Positions 53,240 to 59,616 of a stretch of DNA of 64,000 nt are shown piece by piece. The position numbers and the translations under genes are program-made. Position 1 is the stretch's first letter. Every line of letters starts with the position of its first letter. Under the pieces are notes generated by a model. The model was not told where the DNA came from. It saw only the letters and a list, made by a program, of their open reading frames with translations, and did no database searches. The DNA comes from an uncultured Oscillospiraceae bacterium (lineage in GTDB: Bacteria > Bacillota > Clostridia > Oscillospirales > Oscillospiraceae): assembly GCA_944386985.1 (NCBI GenBank), contig CALXDD010000006.1, positions 38,236-102,235 of the forward strand, read 5' to 3'.

Positions 53240-54382
53240 TCATTCCTCGTCGGTTTCTAACAAATTACTATCAATTCCAGGCAGCTTTTCCATCTCCTTT
53301 TGGATACGCTGGAGATCACCTTGGTCATAAATATTTGCCGTTGTAGAGTATTGGGCGTGGCCCATAATCTTTTGCAGAGCCTCCGGCTGCAGGTCCGCAC
53401 TGACGGCCATAGTCGCGAAGGTGTACCGGCAACTGTGTGGCTTCATGGGCCGAGCCGGCGTACTGATCCCCAGGCGCCGCAAGGTGGGGTAGTAGTCTCG
53501 GCTGCGGAAATTCTTCTGGTCCCGGTTCCCCTCGTAGCCGCTGATCAACAGATCCCTCTTTGCCTTCCCCGCAAAATACGCCACGTAGGGCCGGATGGTC
53601 GGGTGGATCGGGACCACACGGTCCCGGCCCGCCTCCGTTTTTTCCCCGCCGGTCAGGGTATCCTCCTTCAGATCCACGCCGCTCATGGGCAGAAGCAGCA
53701 GCTCATTGAGGCGGAAGCCTGTGAAGATCAGTATGAGGATCAGCTTCGAGGTGTCGCAGGTCTCGGCGTCCTGCTGGAGGATCGCCAGCTCCTTGGCCGT
53801 GAAGGTGTCCCGTTGGGGCTTCTTCCCCCGGGGGAGCCGGAGAAACTCGGCATAGTTACGGTCGATGATATCCTCTCTCATGGCCCACTTACAAAGCTGA
53901 CTGTACAGGTTCCGGATCTTCTCGCACTGGGAGCGGCTGCGGCCCTTCTGGACCTGGTCGTCCACCAAGCGCTGGACATCCTCTGTCCGGAGGGTCCGCA
54001 TCTTTTCTCTTGTTAGGCCGGCAAAAATGGGCCAAGTAGTGAGGTATACCTCCTGCGATTTCTCCGCCAAGGCCGCAAACTTCTCAGCCTTCCAGCGCTC
54101 CCAGATCTCCTCCAGGGTCAGGTTGATAGCGTCGCTGATGGGACGTCTTGCGGAGCGCTCCAAGGCCTCCAGGGCGGCCGCTTTTGTCTCGTAGGTGCCC
54201 AGCCATATTCCTTTCCTGGAGGCCGCCCAGGGGCGCGCTCTGCGGCCGGAAAGTTTGTACACGCTGCCGGCCCCGTTGGGGCGCTTGGCGGCCTTGCGGG
54301 GGCTACCCGTCAGCCTGCGGCCACAGTAACAGCAATAAATGGCATCTGTCGGCAAATCCCTGCTGCATTTCCGGCATTCCAT
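53240..54382 (-). CDS. tyrosine-type site-specific integrase
   Basis: ATG 54382 follows GGGAGGAGGGG. The 380-residue protein has an N-terminal zinc ribbon (CRKC and CCYCGRR), an arm/core-binding part (residues 75-165) and a catalytic domain with TGFRLNELLLL (Arg), HSCRYTFAT (His-x-x-Arg), GHAQYSTT (His) and IYDQGD (Tyr). It joins the element to the tRNA-Lys site that lies 79 bp away. Zinc-ribbon integrases of this type are common on Firmicutes prophages and integrative elements. Confidence 0.93.
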   Translation of the reverse strand: MECRKCSRDLPTDAIYCCYCGRRLTGSPRKAAKRPNGAGSVYKLSGRRARPWAASRKGIWLGTYETKAAALEALERSARRPISDAINLTLEEIWERWKAEKFAALAEKSQEVYLTTWPIFAGLTREKMRTLRTEDVQRLVDDQVQKGRSRSQCEKIRNLYSQLCKWAMREDIIDRNYAEFLRLPRGKKPQRDTFTAKELAILQQDAETCDTSKLILILIFTGFRLNELLLLPMSGVDLKEDTLTGGEKTEAGRDRVVPIHPTIRPYVAYFAGKAKRDLLISGYEGNRDQKNFRSRDYYPTLRRLGISTPARPMKPHSCRYTFATMAVSADLQPEALQKIMGHAQYSTTANIYDQGDLQRIQKEMEKLPGIDSNLLETDEE

Positions 54383-54488
54383 GGCATTCCCCTCCTCCCG
54401 TTGCACCATAATAAAACGATTGTTCGATAAAAGCAAGCGTAAAAAAGTACCGCCCCGCGCTGGGGCGGTGCTTTTCCTGCCTATTCAG

Positions 54489-54532
54489 GTGTCCAACTTG
54501 GACACGGTCAAATCCGCAGGCGCCTGCGGATT
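54489..54532. promoter_or_regulatory. two palindromes upstream of the integrase
   Basis: 54489-54505 contains TGTCCAACTTGGACA, a perfect palindrome also present at 55808-55828. 54506-54532 is a 27-nt near-palindrome (core AATCCGCAGG) that recurs with one change at 62832-62858. Both could be operators. Confidence 0.6.
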
Positions 54533-54568
54533 ATCGTGGGGCTGGGGTTATTCATGGCGAGTAATCGC

Positions 54569-55117
54569 TCACTTGAGGACACACTTTTCACACGGGGTGA
54601 GGTTTCTCCCCATGGCCTCTGCCAGGGTAGCCTCGTAATATGTACCGCCGTTGCAGTTGGGATCATAGTGGTACCGCTTACCGGTCTTTGTCACATAGAT
54701 CTGATGACCCTTTGTCTCATTGGCCACAGCGGCGGTCTGGGTTGCCTGGTCCCAAGTCACATCACACTCCAGGGCTTCGGAAATGAAGCGAGCCGGCACC
54801 ATGGTGCGGTTATTGACCAGCTGGGCAGGCACGTCCAGCGTCTTGGCTTCATTGTTCACATAAGCGGTGGTGTTGTTGATCTGAATGGTAATAACCGTGT
54901 CGCCTTTGGTGCCAGTGGCTGTTTTAGTGGACTGATCCCATTCCACTGTGGCGCCAAGGGCCTCAAAAATGGCTCGGACAGGTACCAGAGTGCGTCCCTC
55001 TATTACGACCGGGGCAACGTCTGTATTGATTTTTGCCGTGTCCACATAGAGGTTGACAGCGCTGGCGCTGACGGTCAGCATGACAGTAGCTAAGAACGCG
55101 AGAATGATTTTTTTCAT
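54569..55117 (-). CDS. exported copper-amine-oxidase-N domain protein
   Basis: The 182-residue protein has a signal peptide (residues 1-20, MKKIILAFLATVMLTVSASA). Two repeats of the copper-amine-oxidase N-terminal type follow (VEGRTLVPVRAIFEALG-like and NNRTMVPARFISEALE). The end, YVTKTGKRYHYDPNCNG to CEKCVLK, is an Ada-like metal-binding stretch. Such domains bind cell wall or extracellular ligands. The gene lies between integrase and repressors on the lysogeny strand and is likely cargo. Confidence 0.82.
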   Translation of the reverse strand: MKKIILAFLATVMLTVSASAVNLYVDTAKINTDVAPVVIEGRTLVPVRAIFEALGATVEWDQSTKTATGTKGDTVITIQINNTTAYVNNEAKTLDVPAQLVNNRTMVPARFISEALECDVTWDQATQTAAVANETKGHQIYVTKTGKRYHYDPNCNGGTYYEATLAEAMGRNLTPCEKCVLK

Positions 55118-55135
55118 GGTGATTCTCCCTCTCTT

Positions 55136-55789
55136 TTAATTCACAGTTTTTGAAATATCTACCCAATACATTGAACCAGGGGTTCCATACAATTGATACG
55201 TTGCCTCTCCTATAGTTGTTGTGATTCCGTCGCTTGTTACGTTAGGGAGATTATCCTCAAACCAAGCGGTCAACGTCTCTTCATCTGCGGTATCATAAGG
55301 AACAATGGAGATTGTGTAGAAGTACAAATCTGCAGCAGTCAATAGTTCCTGTTCACTCGCGCCTGTGCTGCTTACACCAAGCGAAGCGCTGATAACCTCC
55401 TCATCCGCATCCAATGTGAGTGAATAGTCATATAATACGCCAGCATTACCAGAACCAGAGCTTGAACAAGATGCTGAGAATATGTCTCCAGCTGCTTCGG
55501 GAGCGGGGACAGTTTCTGTCATGGGAATACAGAACGGATCAGATTGCAAAACATATCTGATTGTAAATGAATCCATACCAGAGATGCCCTTTTCATCCGT
55601 TTCTGCAAGGTCTTCACCGCTGGAAGAACCTTCGTTATTCGTAGAAGGAGATTGCTCATCTTGACCTGGCAAAGAACTGAGGGAGTTGTCTCCTGGTGTA
55701 TTATCTTGCAGCGTACCTTGATTTTGTCCTGAACAAGCGGAAAGTAAAATAAGCAGGATAAGAGAAGCGCAAAGTAGGACAGCCTTCAT
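55136..55789 (-). CDS. predicted lipoprotein of the mobile element
   Basis: ATG 55789 follows AAGGAGG. The 217-residue product has a lipoprotein signal with lipobox LSAC, then a Ser/Asn/Glu-rich spacer and a domain I do not recognise (YVLQSDPFCIPMTETV to WVDISKTVN). GC content is lower than the rest of the element. Its promoter carries a palindromic operator at 55808-55828. It ends 18 bp before the amine-oxidase-domain gene, so the two form one cargo operon. Confidence 0.78.
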   Translation of the reverse strand: MKAVLLCASLILLILLSACSGQNQGTLQDNTPGDNSLSSLPGQDEQSPSTNNEGSSSGEDLAETDEKGISGMDSFTIRYVLQSDPFCIPMTETVPAPEAAGDIFSASCSSSGSGNAGVLYDYSLTLDADEEVISASLGVSSTGASEQELLTAADLYFYTISIVPYDTADEETLTAWFEDNLPNVTSDGITTTIGEATYQLYGTPGSMYWVDISKTVN

Positions 55790-55807
55790 TACAAGATCCT
55801 CCTTATG

Positions 55808-55828
55808 ATATGTCCAACTTGGACATAT
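55808..55828. promoter_or_regulatory. 21-bp palindromic operator of the cargo operon
   Basis: The sequence is a perfect palindrome with core TGTCCAACTTGGACA. It overlaps a possible minus-strand -10 (TATGTC, with TTGCAC 18 nt upstream). The same 15-nt core lies before the integrase at 54490-54504. Confidence 0.65.
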
Positions 55829-55900
55829 TTTGATTGCACACCCATGTGCAACTTTTGCCGATTGTCGGTCAGGGGCAAGACCAACGAAGGAGGCCATGCC

Positions 55901-56044
55901 ATGACCGAGCTGGAACGCCTGGTAGAATTTCGCCAATTGGAGCGCCGGATCAACCCTCAGATCCTCCGGGCTTATCTTTCTGCGCTGCTAAGTACCGCAT
56001 GTACCGCAGCGCCTCCTCCTGTAGATCAGGAGGCAATGACCTGA
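55901..56044 (+). CDS. possible 47-residue protein, antisense to the first repressor
   Basis: AAGGAGG lies 9 nt before ATG 55901. The 47-residue frame (MTELERLVEFRQLERRINPQ) looks helical. It overlaps the 3' end of the minus-strand repressor gene by 95 bp, so one of the two could be chance. I keep it at low confidence because the ribosome site is good. Confidence 0.3.
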   Translation: MTELERLVEFRQLERRINPQILRAYLSALLSTACTAAPPPVDQEAMT

Positions 56045-56294
56045 ATAAAATTTCATTTTCTGACGGCCCGTCACCCTCTCTGGTGGCGGGCTGTTTTTCA
56101 TTACCTACAAGGAGGTATTCCGTAGTCGTGTTTAGTGCTTTAGCAATTTCCGGAAGCCTTTTTTGATAAGATGTCGATTTCCTTTTTCTCCATTCACTCA
56201 CCCTTGTCGGATGCACCTGTATCGCTGCTGCAAAGTCTTTCTGTTCGGTATAGGTCTTATCAACTAACTCAAACATTCGGTCGACAATGTCCAA
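55950..56294 (-). CDS. XRE-family repressor, module 1
   Basis: The TTG at 56294 has AGGAGGTG 8 nt upstream and gives 114 residues. Residues 10-65 are a Cro/CI helix-turn-helix: DFAAAIQVHPTRVSEWRKRKSTS. A linker with NEKQPATREGD, shared with the other two repressors, and a short C-terminal helix follow. It should bind the three 17-bp sites at 56329-56400 and shut off the rightward promoter there. Confidence 0.82.
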   Translation of the reverse strand: MDIVDRMFELVDKTYTEQKDFAAAIQVHPTRVSEWRKRKSTSYQKRLPEIAKALNTTTEYLLVGNEKQPATREGDGPSENEILFRSLPPDLQEEALRYMRYLAAQKDKPGGSEG

Positions 56295-56328
56295 AATTGA
56301 GTCACCTCCTTTATGAGCACAATCAACA

Positions 56329-56406
56329 ATAACGTTTTTCGTAATTTGTGAGCATTGTAGAATTGCGATAAACGCTATTGACAATTACGGTTTTCGTTAT
56401 TATGCT
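56329..56406 (+). promoter_or_regulatory. module 1 control region: three operators and an early promoter
   Basis: Sites 56329-56345, 56362-56378 and 56384-56400 share ATNNCG-N5-CGNNAT. TTGACA (56378-56383) and TATGCT (56401-56406) are 17 nt apart, and the third operator fills the spacer exactly. The promoter reads rightward, away from repressor 1 and antisense into repressor 2. Confidence 0.8.
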
Positions 56407-56460
56407 AAGGGTGTAGACAGTAACTACAAATTGCACCGCCGGGCGGGAAGGGGGTGAAGG
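56405..56460 (+). repeat. 55-nt leader repeat, copy 1
   Basis: It begins CTAAGGGTGTAGACAG right at the promoter and ends with GGGGGTGAAGG, a ribosome-site-like sequence. Copies 2 and 3 follow the other two promoters, and a part copy lies at 57771-57806. Confidence 0.85.
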
Positions 56461-56462
56461 CG

Positions 56463-56786
56463 TTAGGGGTTATCGATGCCCAGTACACGGCGGACAGCGG
56501 CACGCAGCTCGGGAGTAGCCTGTTGGTACGCAGCGAGGACGGAGGATGCGTCTGGGGATAAGTCACCCTCTCCGGTGGCGGGCTGTTTTTCGCCCAGCAG
56601 TTCGCTGGTGGTGACGCCGAGGTAGTCGGCCAGCATCTGGACCTTGGCTACGGAGGGGGTTTGACCCCGATTGATGTCAGAGATAAAACTGCCTCCAACA
56701 CCACTTTCTTTGCAGGCGTTTGTCGGCTTTACCCCTTTCTTTGCGCAGTAGTATTTGATGTTTTGCACAAAAACTTCTACATTCAA
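56463..56786 (-). CDS. XRE-family repressor, module 2
   Basis: The 107-residue protein has a helix-turn-helix at residues 15-60 (ACKESGVGGSFISDINRGQTPS) and a C-terminal part almost identical to module 3 (LGVTTSELLGEKQPATGEGD to RRVLGID). Differences cluster in the recognition helix, GGSFISDINR against GTSFINNVER. Its operators are the GTGATTAC sites at 56813-56875. It is crossed by the rightward transcript of module 1. Confidence 0.85.
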   Translation of the reverse strand: MNVEVFVQNIKYYCAKKGVKPTNACKESGVGGSFISDINRGQTPSVAKVQMLADYLGVTTSELLGEKQPATGEGDLSPDASSVLAAYQQATPELRAAVRRVLGIDNP

Positions 56787-56812
56787 TCGGCATCACTCCT
56801 ATTATAAAAGAA

Positions 56813-56883
56813 TTCGTGATTACGGATAAAATATGTGATTACAGCTTTTTGCCATTGACATTCCGTGATTACGGATTTATCCT
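56813..56883 (+). promoter_or_regulatory. module 2 control region: three operators and an early promoter
   Basis: GTGATTAC occurs at three sites (56813-56827, 56832-56845, 56862-56875), best as TCCGTGATTACGGA. TTGACA (56855-56860) and TATCCT (56878-56883) are 17 nt apart with that best site in the spacer. Confidence 0.8.
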
Positions 56884-56937
56884 AAGGGTGTAGACAGTAA
56901 CTACAAATTGCACCGCCGGGTGGAAAGGGGGTGAAGG
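56882..56937 (+). repeat. 55-nt leader repeat, copy 2
   Basis: This copy matches copy 1 with only a few changes and again ends at a GGGGGTGAAGG sequence just before the 3' end of repressor 3. Confidence 0.85.
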
Positions 56938-56939
56938 AG

Positions 56940-57269
56940 TTAGGGGTCATCGATGCCCAGTACACGGCGGACAGCGGCACGCAGCTCGGGGGTAGCCTGC
57001 TGGTACGCATCGAGGACGGAGGATACGTCTGGGGATAAGTCACCCTCTCCGGTGGCGGGCTGTTTTTCGCCCAGCAGCTCGCTGGTGGTAACGCCGAGGT
57101 AGTCGGCCAGCATCTGAACCTTGGCTACGGAGGGGGTTTGACCCCGCTCAACATTGTTGATGAAACTGGTCCCAACGCCGCTTTCTCGGCAGGCTACAGT
57201 TGGCTTAATTCCTCTAAGCTCGCAGTAGCTTTTTATGTTTTGCACAAATTTTTCGGCATCCAAGGGCAT
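56940..57269 (-). CDS. XRE-family repressor, module 3
   Basis: ATG 57269 follows TAAGGAG. The 109-residue protein is a close paralogue of module 2: the last 70 residues are nearly the same, while the recognition helix reads GTSFINNVER. Its likely operators, TCCTTGATTAAGGA at 57336-57349 and two variants upstream, differ from those of module 2 at one symmetrical position. It controls the promoter that drives the element's early operon. Confidence 0.85.
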   Translation of the reverse strand: MPLDAEKFVQNIKSYCELRGIKPTVACRESGVGTSFINNVERGQTPSVAKVQMLADYLGVTTSELLGEKQPATGEGDLSPDVSSVLDAYQQATPELRAAVRRVLGIDDP

Positions 57270-57273
57270 CAAC

Positions 57274-57357
57274 TCCTTAATTAAGAATTGAACAGTATGA
57301 CAAAATTGTTTAATTAAGAATAAACTTATTGACATTCCTTGATTAAGGATTTATTCT
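57274..57357 (+). promoter_or_regulatory. module 3 control region: three operators and the early promoter
   Basis: Sites at 57274-57287, 57307-57320 and 57336-57349 share TTRATTAAG. TTGACA (57329-57334) and TATTCT (57352-57357) are 17 nt apart and enclose the third site. This promoter reads into the replication operon. Confidence 0.8.
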
Positions 57358-57410
57358 AAGGGTGTAGACAGTAACTACAAATTGCACCATCGGGCGGGAA
57401 GGGGGTGAGG
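57356..57410 (+). repeat. 55-nt leader repeat, copy 3
   Basis: Same sequence as copies 1 and 2, following the module 3 promoter and ending in GGGGGTGAGG. Confidence 0.85.
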
Positions 57411-57435
57411 GATGATGGAAATGAGAGGAGGTGTT

Positions 57436-57738
57436 TCAGTGAAGAAGAGAAATGAGGGTGCGTTCAACAGCCGGCCAATAGTAGACCAGAAGCCCACCCA
57501 GGGCCGACCCGGTCACACCGCCAATGATGCCACATATGAGGTTTTGACGGAATGCCTTTTTCGCATCCTTGGCGCACTGCGTGCGGTAGTCTTTTTCGAG
57601 GGCCTCATACTGGGCGTGATATTCGTCAAGCTGATTTTGTAATGACTGGACAAGCGCAGCTGTGGCGATGGCGGCCTCCTGAGATGCCTGCTCCCTTCGC
57701 TGCCTTTGGCCAGGAGATTCCCATTTCAGATCAGACAT
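57436..57738 (-). CDS. small coiled-coil membrane protein of the element
   Basis: ATG 57738 follows AAAAGGAGCC. The 100-residue protein has a long charged helix (SLQNQLDEYHAQYEALEKDY) and then one membrane helix with a glycine zipper (LICGIIGGVTGSALGGLLVYYW). It is antisense to the leader of the early operon, so it may be expressed in the lysogenic state. No family is recognised. An opposite-strand frame at 57412-57642 is less protein-like. Confidence 0.55.
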   Translation of the reverse strand: MSDLKWESPGQRQRREQASQEAAIATAALVQSLQNQLDEYHAQYEALEKDYRTQCAKDAKKAFRQNLICGIIGGVTGSALGGLLVYYWPAVERTLISLLH

Positions 57739-57770
57739 AACAGGCTCCTTTTCATCATGATCAATGATAG

Positions 57771-57806
57771 AGAAAATTACACCGCCGGGCGGAGAGGGGG
57801 TGAGAA
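57771..57806 (+). repeat. partial fourth leader repeat
   Basis: AAATTACACCGCCGGGCGG followed by GGGGGTGAG matches the 3' half of the 55-nt leader repeat. The promoter part is missing. It supplies the ribosome site for the 57810 gene. Confidence 0.7.
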
Positions 57807-57809
57807 GTA

Positions 57810-58082
57810 ATGGAGAAAAACCATAGTAACCTCTGGGAACAAATTGGAAATCAATGCTTAGCGCTGGCAAAGAAAGAGCTGGACCGAGGAATCTCACCTA
57901 CCGCAGGTTCCTTGGAAACGGTTGAGCGTTTGGTCAGGGTTGCGATTGCAATTGATGAGCTTAATCTTCAGTGGGCAGTGCAAACCCGATACGGCGCCAA
58001 GGGGGGGTTCTCTGTGCCAGATGAAACAATCACAAGTTTTGCTCAAGCCATTTGTGATAAACAGCAAGAAGCTCAAGGCTGA
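57810..58082 (+). CDS. hypothetical protein of the element
   Basis: ATG 57810 follows GAGAGGGGGTGAG. The 90-residue soluble protein has a helical first half (LAKKELDRG, ETVERLVRVAIAIDEL) and no known motif. It is the first gene after the leader repeats on the rightward strand. Its end overlaps the minus-strand gene at 58030-58245 by 53 bp. Confidence 0.6.
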   Translation: MEKNHSNLWEQIGNQCLALAKKELDRGISPTAGSLETVERLVRVAIAIDELNLQWAVQTRYGAKGGFSVPDETITSFAQAICDKQQEAQG

Positions 58083-58245
58083 CCTGATAGCTCCCGCTAA
58101 GCAGCTGTAAGCCAGGAATGTTTTCCGGACTTACGCCTTGACGCTCTGATACGGTTTTCATGGCAATATTGGCGTCCTTCATGATCCCGGATATTGTATC
58201 CTGATCAAGAGACGCTAAGAAGTCCTGAAAATCTGGAAGAACCAT
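58030..58245 (-). CDS. small hypothetical protein, leftward
   Basis: ATG 58245 gives 71 residues, predicted helical (FQDFLASLDQDTISGIMKDAN). It lies downstream of a strong minus-strand promoter at 58298-58326 and is divergent from an XRE-type gene. It may be a partner or antagonist of that regulator. No family is recognised. Confidence 0.5.
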   Translation of the reverse strand: MVLPDFQDFLASLDQDTISGIMKDANIAMKTVSERQGVSPENIPGLQLLSGSYQVSLELLAVYHKWLEQNL

Positions 58246-58297
58246 TGGATCATCTGCCCCCTTTTGGTTTGCTCGATGCAATAAGCAATTATAAGTT

Positions 58298-58326
58298 ACT
58301 ATACCATACCGTTTTACCAATGTCAA
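58298..58326 (-). promoter_or_regulatory. leftward promoter of the 58030-58245 gene
   Basis: On the minus strand TTGACA (58326-58321) and TATAGT (58303-58298) are 17 nt apart. The -35 overlaps the ribosome site of the divergent XRE gene. Confidence 0.65.
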
Positions 58327-58535
58327 AGGAGGTGATTTTTACGGGTATCAAACAGTTTCGTGAAGCTGCGGGGATGTCGAAGCACGAGCTGGCCAGGCGG
58401 ATGGGGGTCACCCACCAGGCGGTAGGCAGTTGGGAGCGGGGGATATCTTATCCGACTGCTGCCAAGCTCCTGCAGCTGGCGGATCTCTTCCACTGCTCGG
58501 TGGACGAGCTGCTGGGCCGGGACCGCTCTGCATGA
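58320..58535 (+). CDS. XRE-family regulator with uncertain, possibly non-ATG start
   Basis: The protein reads GIKQFREAAGMSKHELARRMGVTHQAVGSWERG, a complete Cro/CI-type helix-turn-helix, and ends ELLGRDRSA. The only ATG in frame (58320) comes before AAAGGAGGTGA and so would place that perfect ribosome site inside the gene. Eight nt after the site is an in-frame ACG (58341), which gives the usual length and N-terminus of this family. Initiation at ACG or ATT is therefore likely. It probably regulates the element's early genes. Confidence 0.7.
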   Translation: MSKEVIFTGIKQFREAAGMSKHELARRMGVTHQAVGSWERGISYPTAAKLLQLADLFHCSVDELLGRDRSA

Positions 58536-58567
58536 TTTATCTTATCCCTCGAAAGGAGAATTTGTCC

Positions 58568-59029
58568 ATGTCGATGTATGACACGAATATTTACAAAACA
58601 GCCCGGATCAAGGCCGGAAAGACCCAGGAAGGGGCCGCCGAGGCCATCGGGATCTCCGTGGAGAGCATCAAGGCATACGAGGGCTACCATCGTCTGCCCC
58701 CCGCCGACGTGGTGGACCGCATGTGCATTGTCTACGACGCCCTGTATCTTGCTTACCAGCACAACCGGATCGCCTCAGGGGAAATCAAAGTGGTGCCGGA
58801 GGTACAGGTGCTGGATCTGCCCAGGGCCTCCATTCAGCTGATCAACAAGGTGGTCCGCTTCGCCGAGCAGCACCGGGACCGGGAGCTGCTGCAAATCGCC
58901 GAGGACGGTATCATTGACGACCATGAGCGGCCGCTGTTCGACGCCATTATGGCCGATTTGGACGAATTAGTCCAGGCGGCGCTGAACCTGAAACTATCGG
59001 AGGAGGTAACAAAACATGCCCAGAATTGA
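58568..59029 (+). CDS. XRE-type helix-turn-helix protein
   Basis: ATG 58568 follows AAAGGAG. The 153-residue protein starts with IYKTARIKAGKTQEGAAEAIGISVESIKAYEG, a Cro/CI-type DNA-binding domain, and continues with a helical domain (ASIQLINKVVRFAEQHRDRELL) that may dimerise. It resembles regulators found near replication genes on Firmicutes prophages. It overlaps the next gene by 14 bp. Confidence 0.8.
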   Translation: MSMYDTNIYKTARIKAGKTQEGAAEAIGISVESIKAYEGYHRLPPADVVDRMCIVYDALYLAYQHNRIASGEIKVVPEVQVLDLPRASIQLINKVVRFAEQHRDRELLQIAEDGIIDDHERPLFDAIMADLDELVQAALNLKLSEEVTKHAQN

Positions 59030-59243
59030 GACCATGACCCTTTGTGAGCTGGCGGTGCGGATGCGGCAGCTGGGACTGCCCACGTCCAACGACCGACTGG
59101 CCGCCGGAATTGAGGCGGGGGTCTACCCCTTCGCCATCTGCATCCGTATCCCGGAGAGCAAACACCGGATCTTTGAGATCTATACCAAGCTCTTTGACAA
59201 GTGGGTGGCCGAGCGGGCCACGGACGACGGAGGCGCCGCATGA
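59016..59243 (+). CDS. small hypothetical protein of the element
   Basis: GGAGG lies 8 nt before ATG 59016. The 75-residue protein has a short helical start (LCELAVRMRQLGLPTSNDRL) that resembles a DNA-binding or excisionase-like fold, and AGVYPFAICIRI. It is coupled to both neighbours by overlaps of 14 and 4 bp. Confidence 0.7.
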   Translation: MPRIETMTLCELAVRMRQLGLPTSNDRLAAGIEAGVYPFAICIRIPESKHRIFEIYTKLFDKWVAERATDDGGAA

Positions 59244-59500
59244 GCAGAACACGGGAGCAGATGCGCCGGGAACGGTGGCTTCGGCGGATCTGGCTGGCGT
59301 TGCTGGCCGCGGCGGTGGCTGCTCTGTGTGCCGGGGCGGGCCTGTATGCTTCCCGGCTGGACGCCGAGGCCCGGCAGAGCCTGGCGGTGGCCGAGACCAT
59401 TCGGTATTGGGATCTGACGTCCCTGGAGGCCGGGCTGCGGTCTTACCAGGAGGAAGGCCCCAGGCTCTATGTCGTCCAGCTGGAGGAGGCACGGCCGTGA
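59240..59500 (+). CDS. small membrane protein of the element
   Basis: ATG 59240 overlaps the previous stop (ATGA). The 86-residue protein has a very basic start, one membrane helix near 18-38 (IWLALLAAAVAALCAGAGLYA) and an outer helical tail. It could be a spanin-like, exclusion or signalling protein; nothing fixes the function. Confidence 0.65.
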   Translation: MSRTREQMRRERWLRRIWLALLAAAVAALCAGAGLYASRLDAEARQSLAVAETIRYWDLTSLEAGLRSYQEEGPRLYVVQLEEARP

Positions 59501-59507
59501 GAGGACA

Positions 59508-59544
59508 TAAAAAAAGCCCCGCAGGCGGGCAGGCCTTACGGGGC
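59508..59544 (-). terminator. leftward-facing terminator inside the rightward operon
   Basis: GCCCCG (59516-59521) and CGGGGC (59539-59544) pair. The T-run is on the minus-strand side (A-run 59508-59515 on plus). It would stop antisense RNA and not the operon. Confidence 0.6.
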
Positions 59545-59616
59545 AGTCATGGGGGAGATCCCCATGAGGGCAAATTCAGTATAGCACACGGTGAGCGCTG
59601 ACGCAAGGGGGAGCGG

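Noticed and set aside
57412-57642. A 76-residue plus-strand frame after the third leader repeat
   Set aside because: Its ribosome-site spacing is poor and its sequence is not protein-like. The opposite frame gives a clear coiled coil and membrane helix. It cannot be fully excluded, because the early promoter reads through it.
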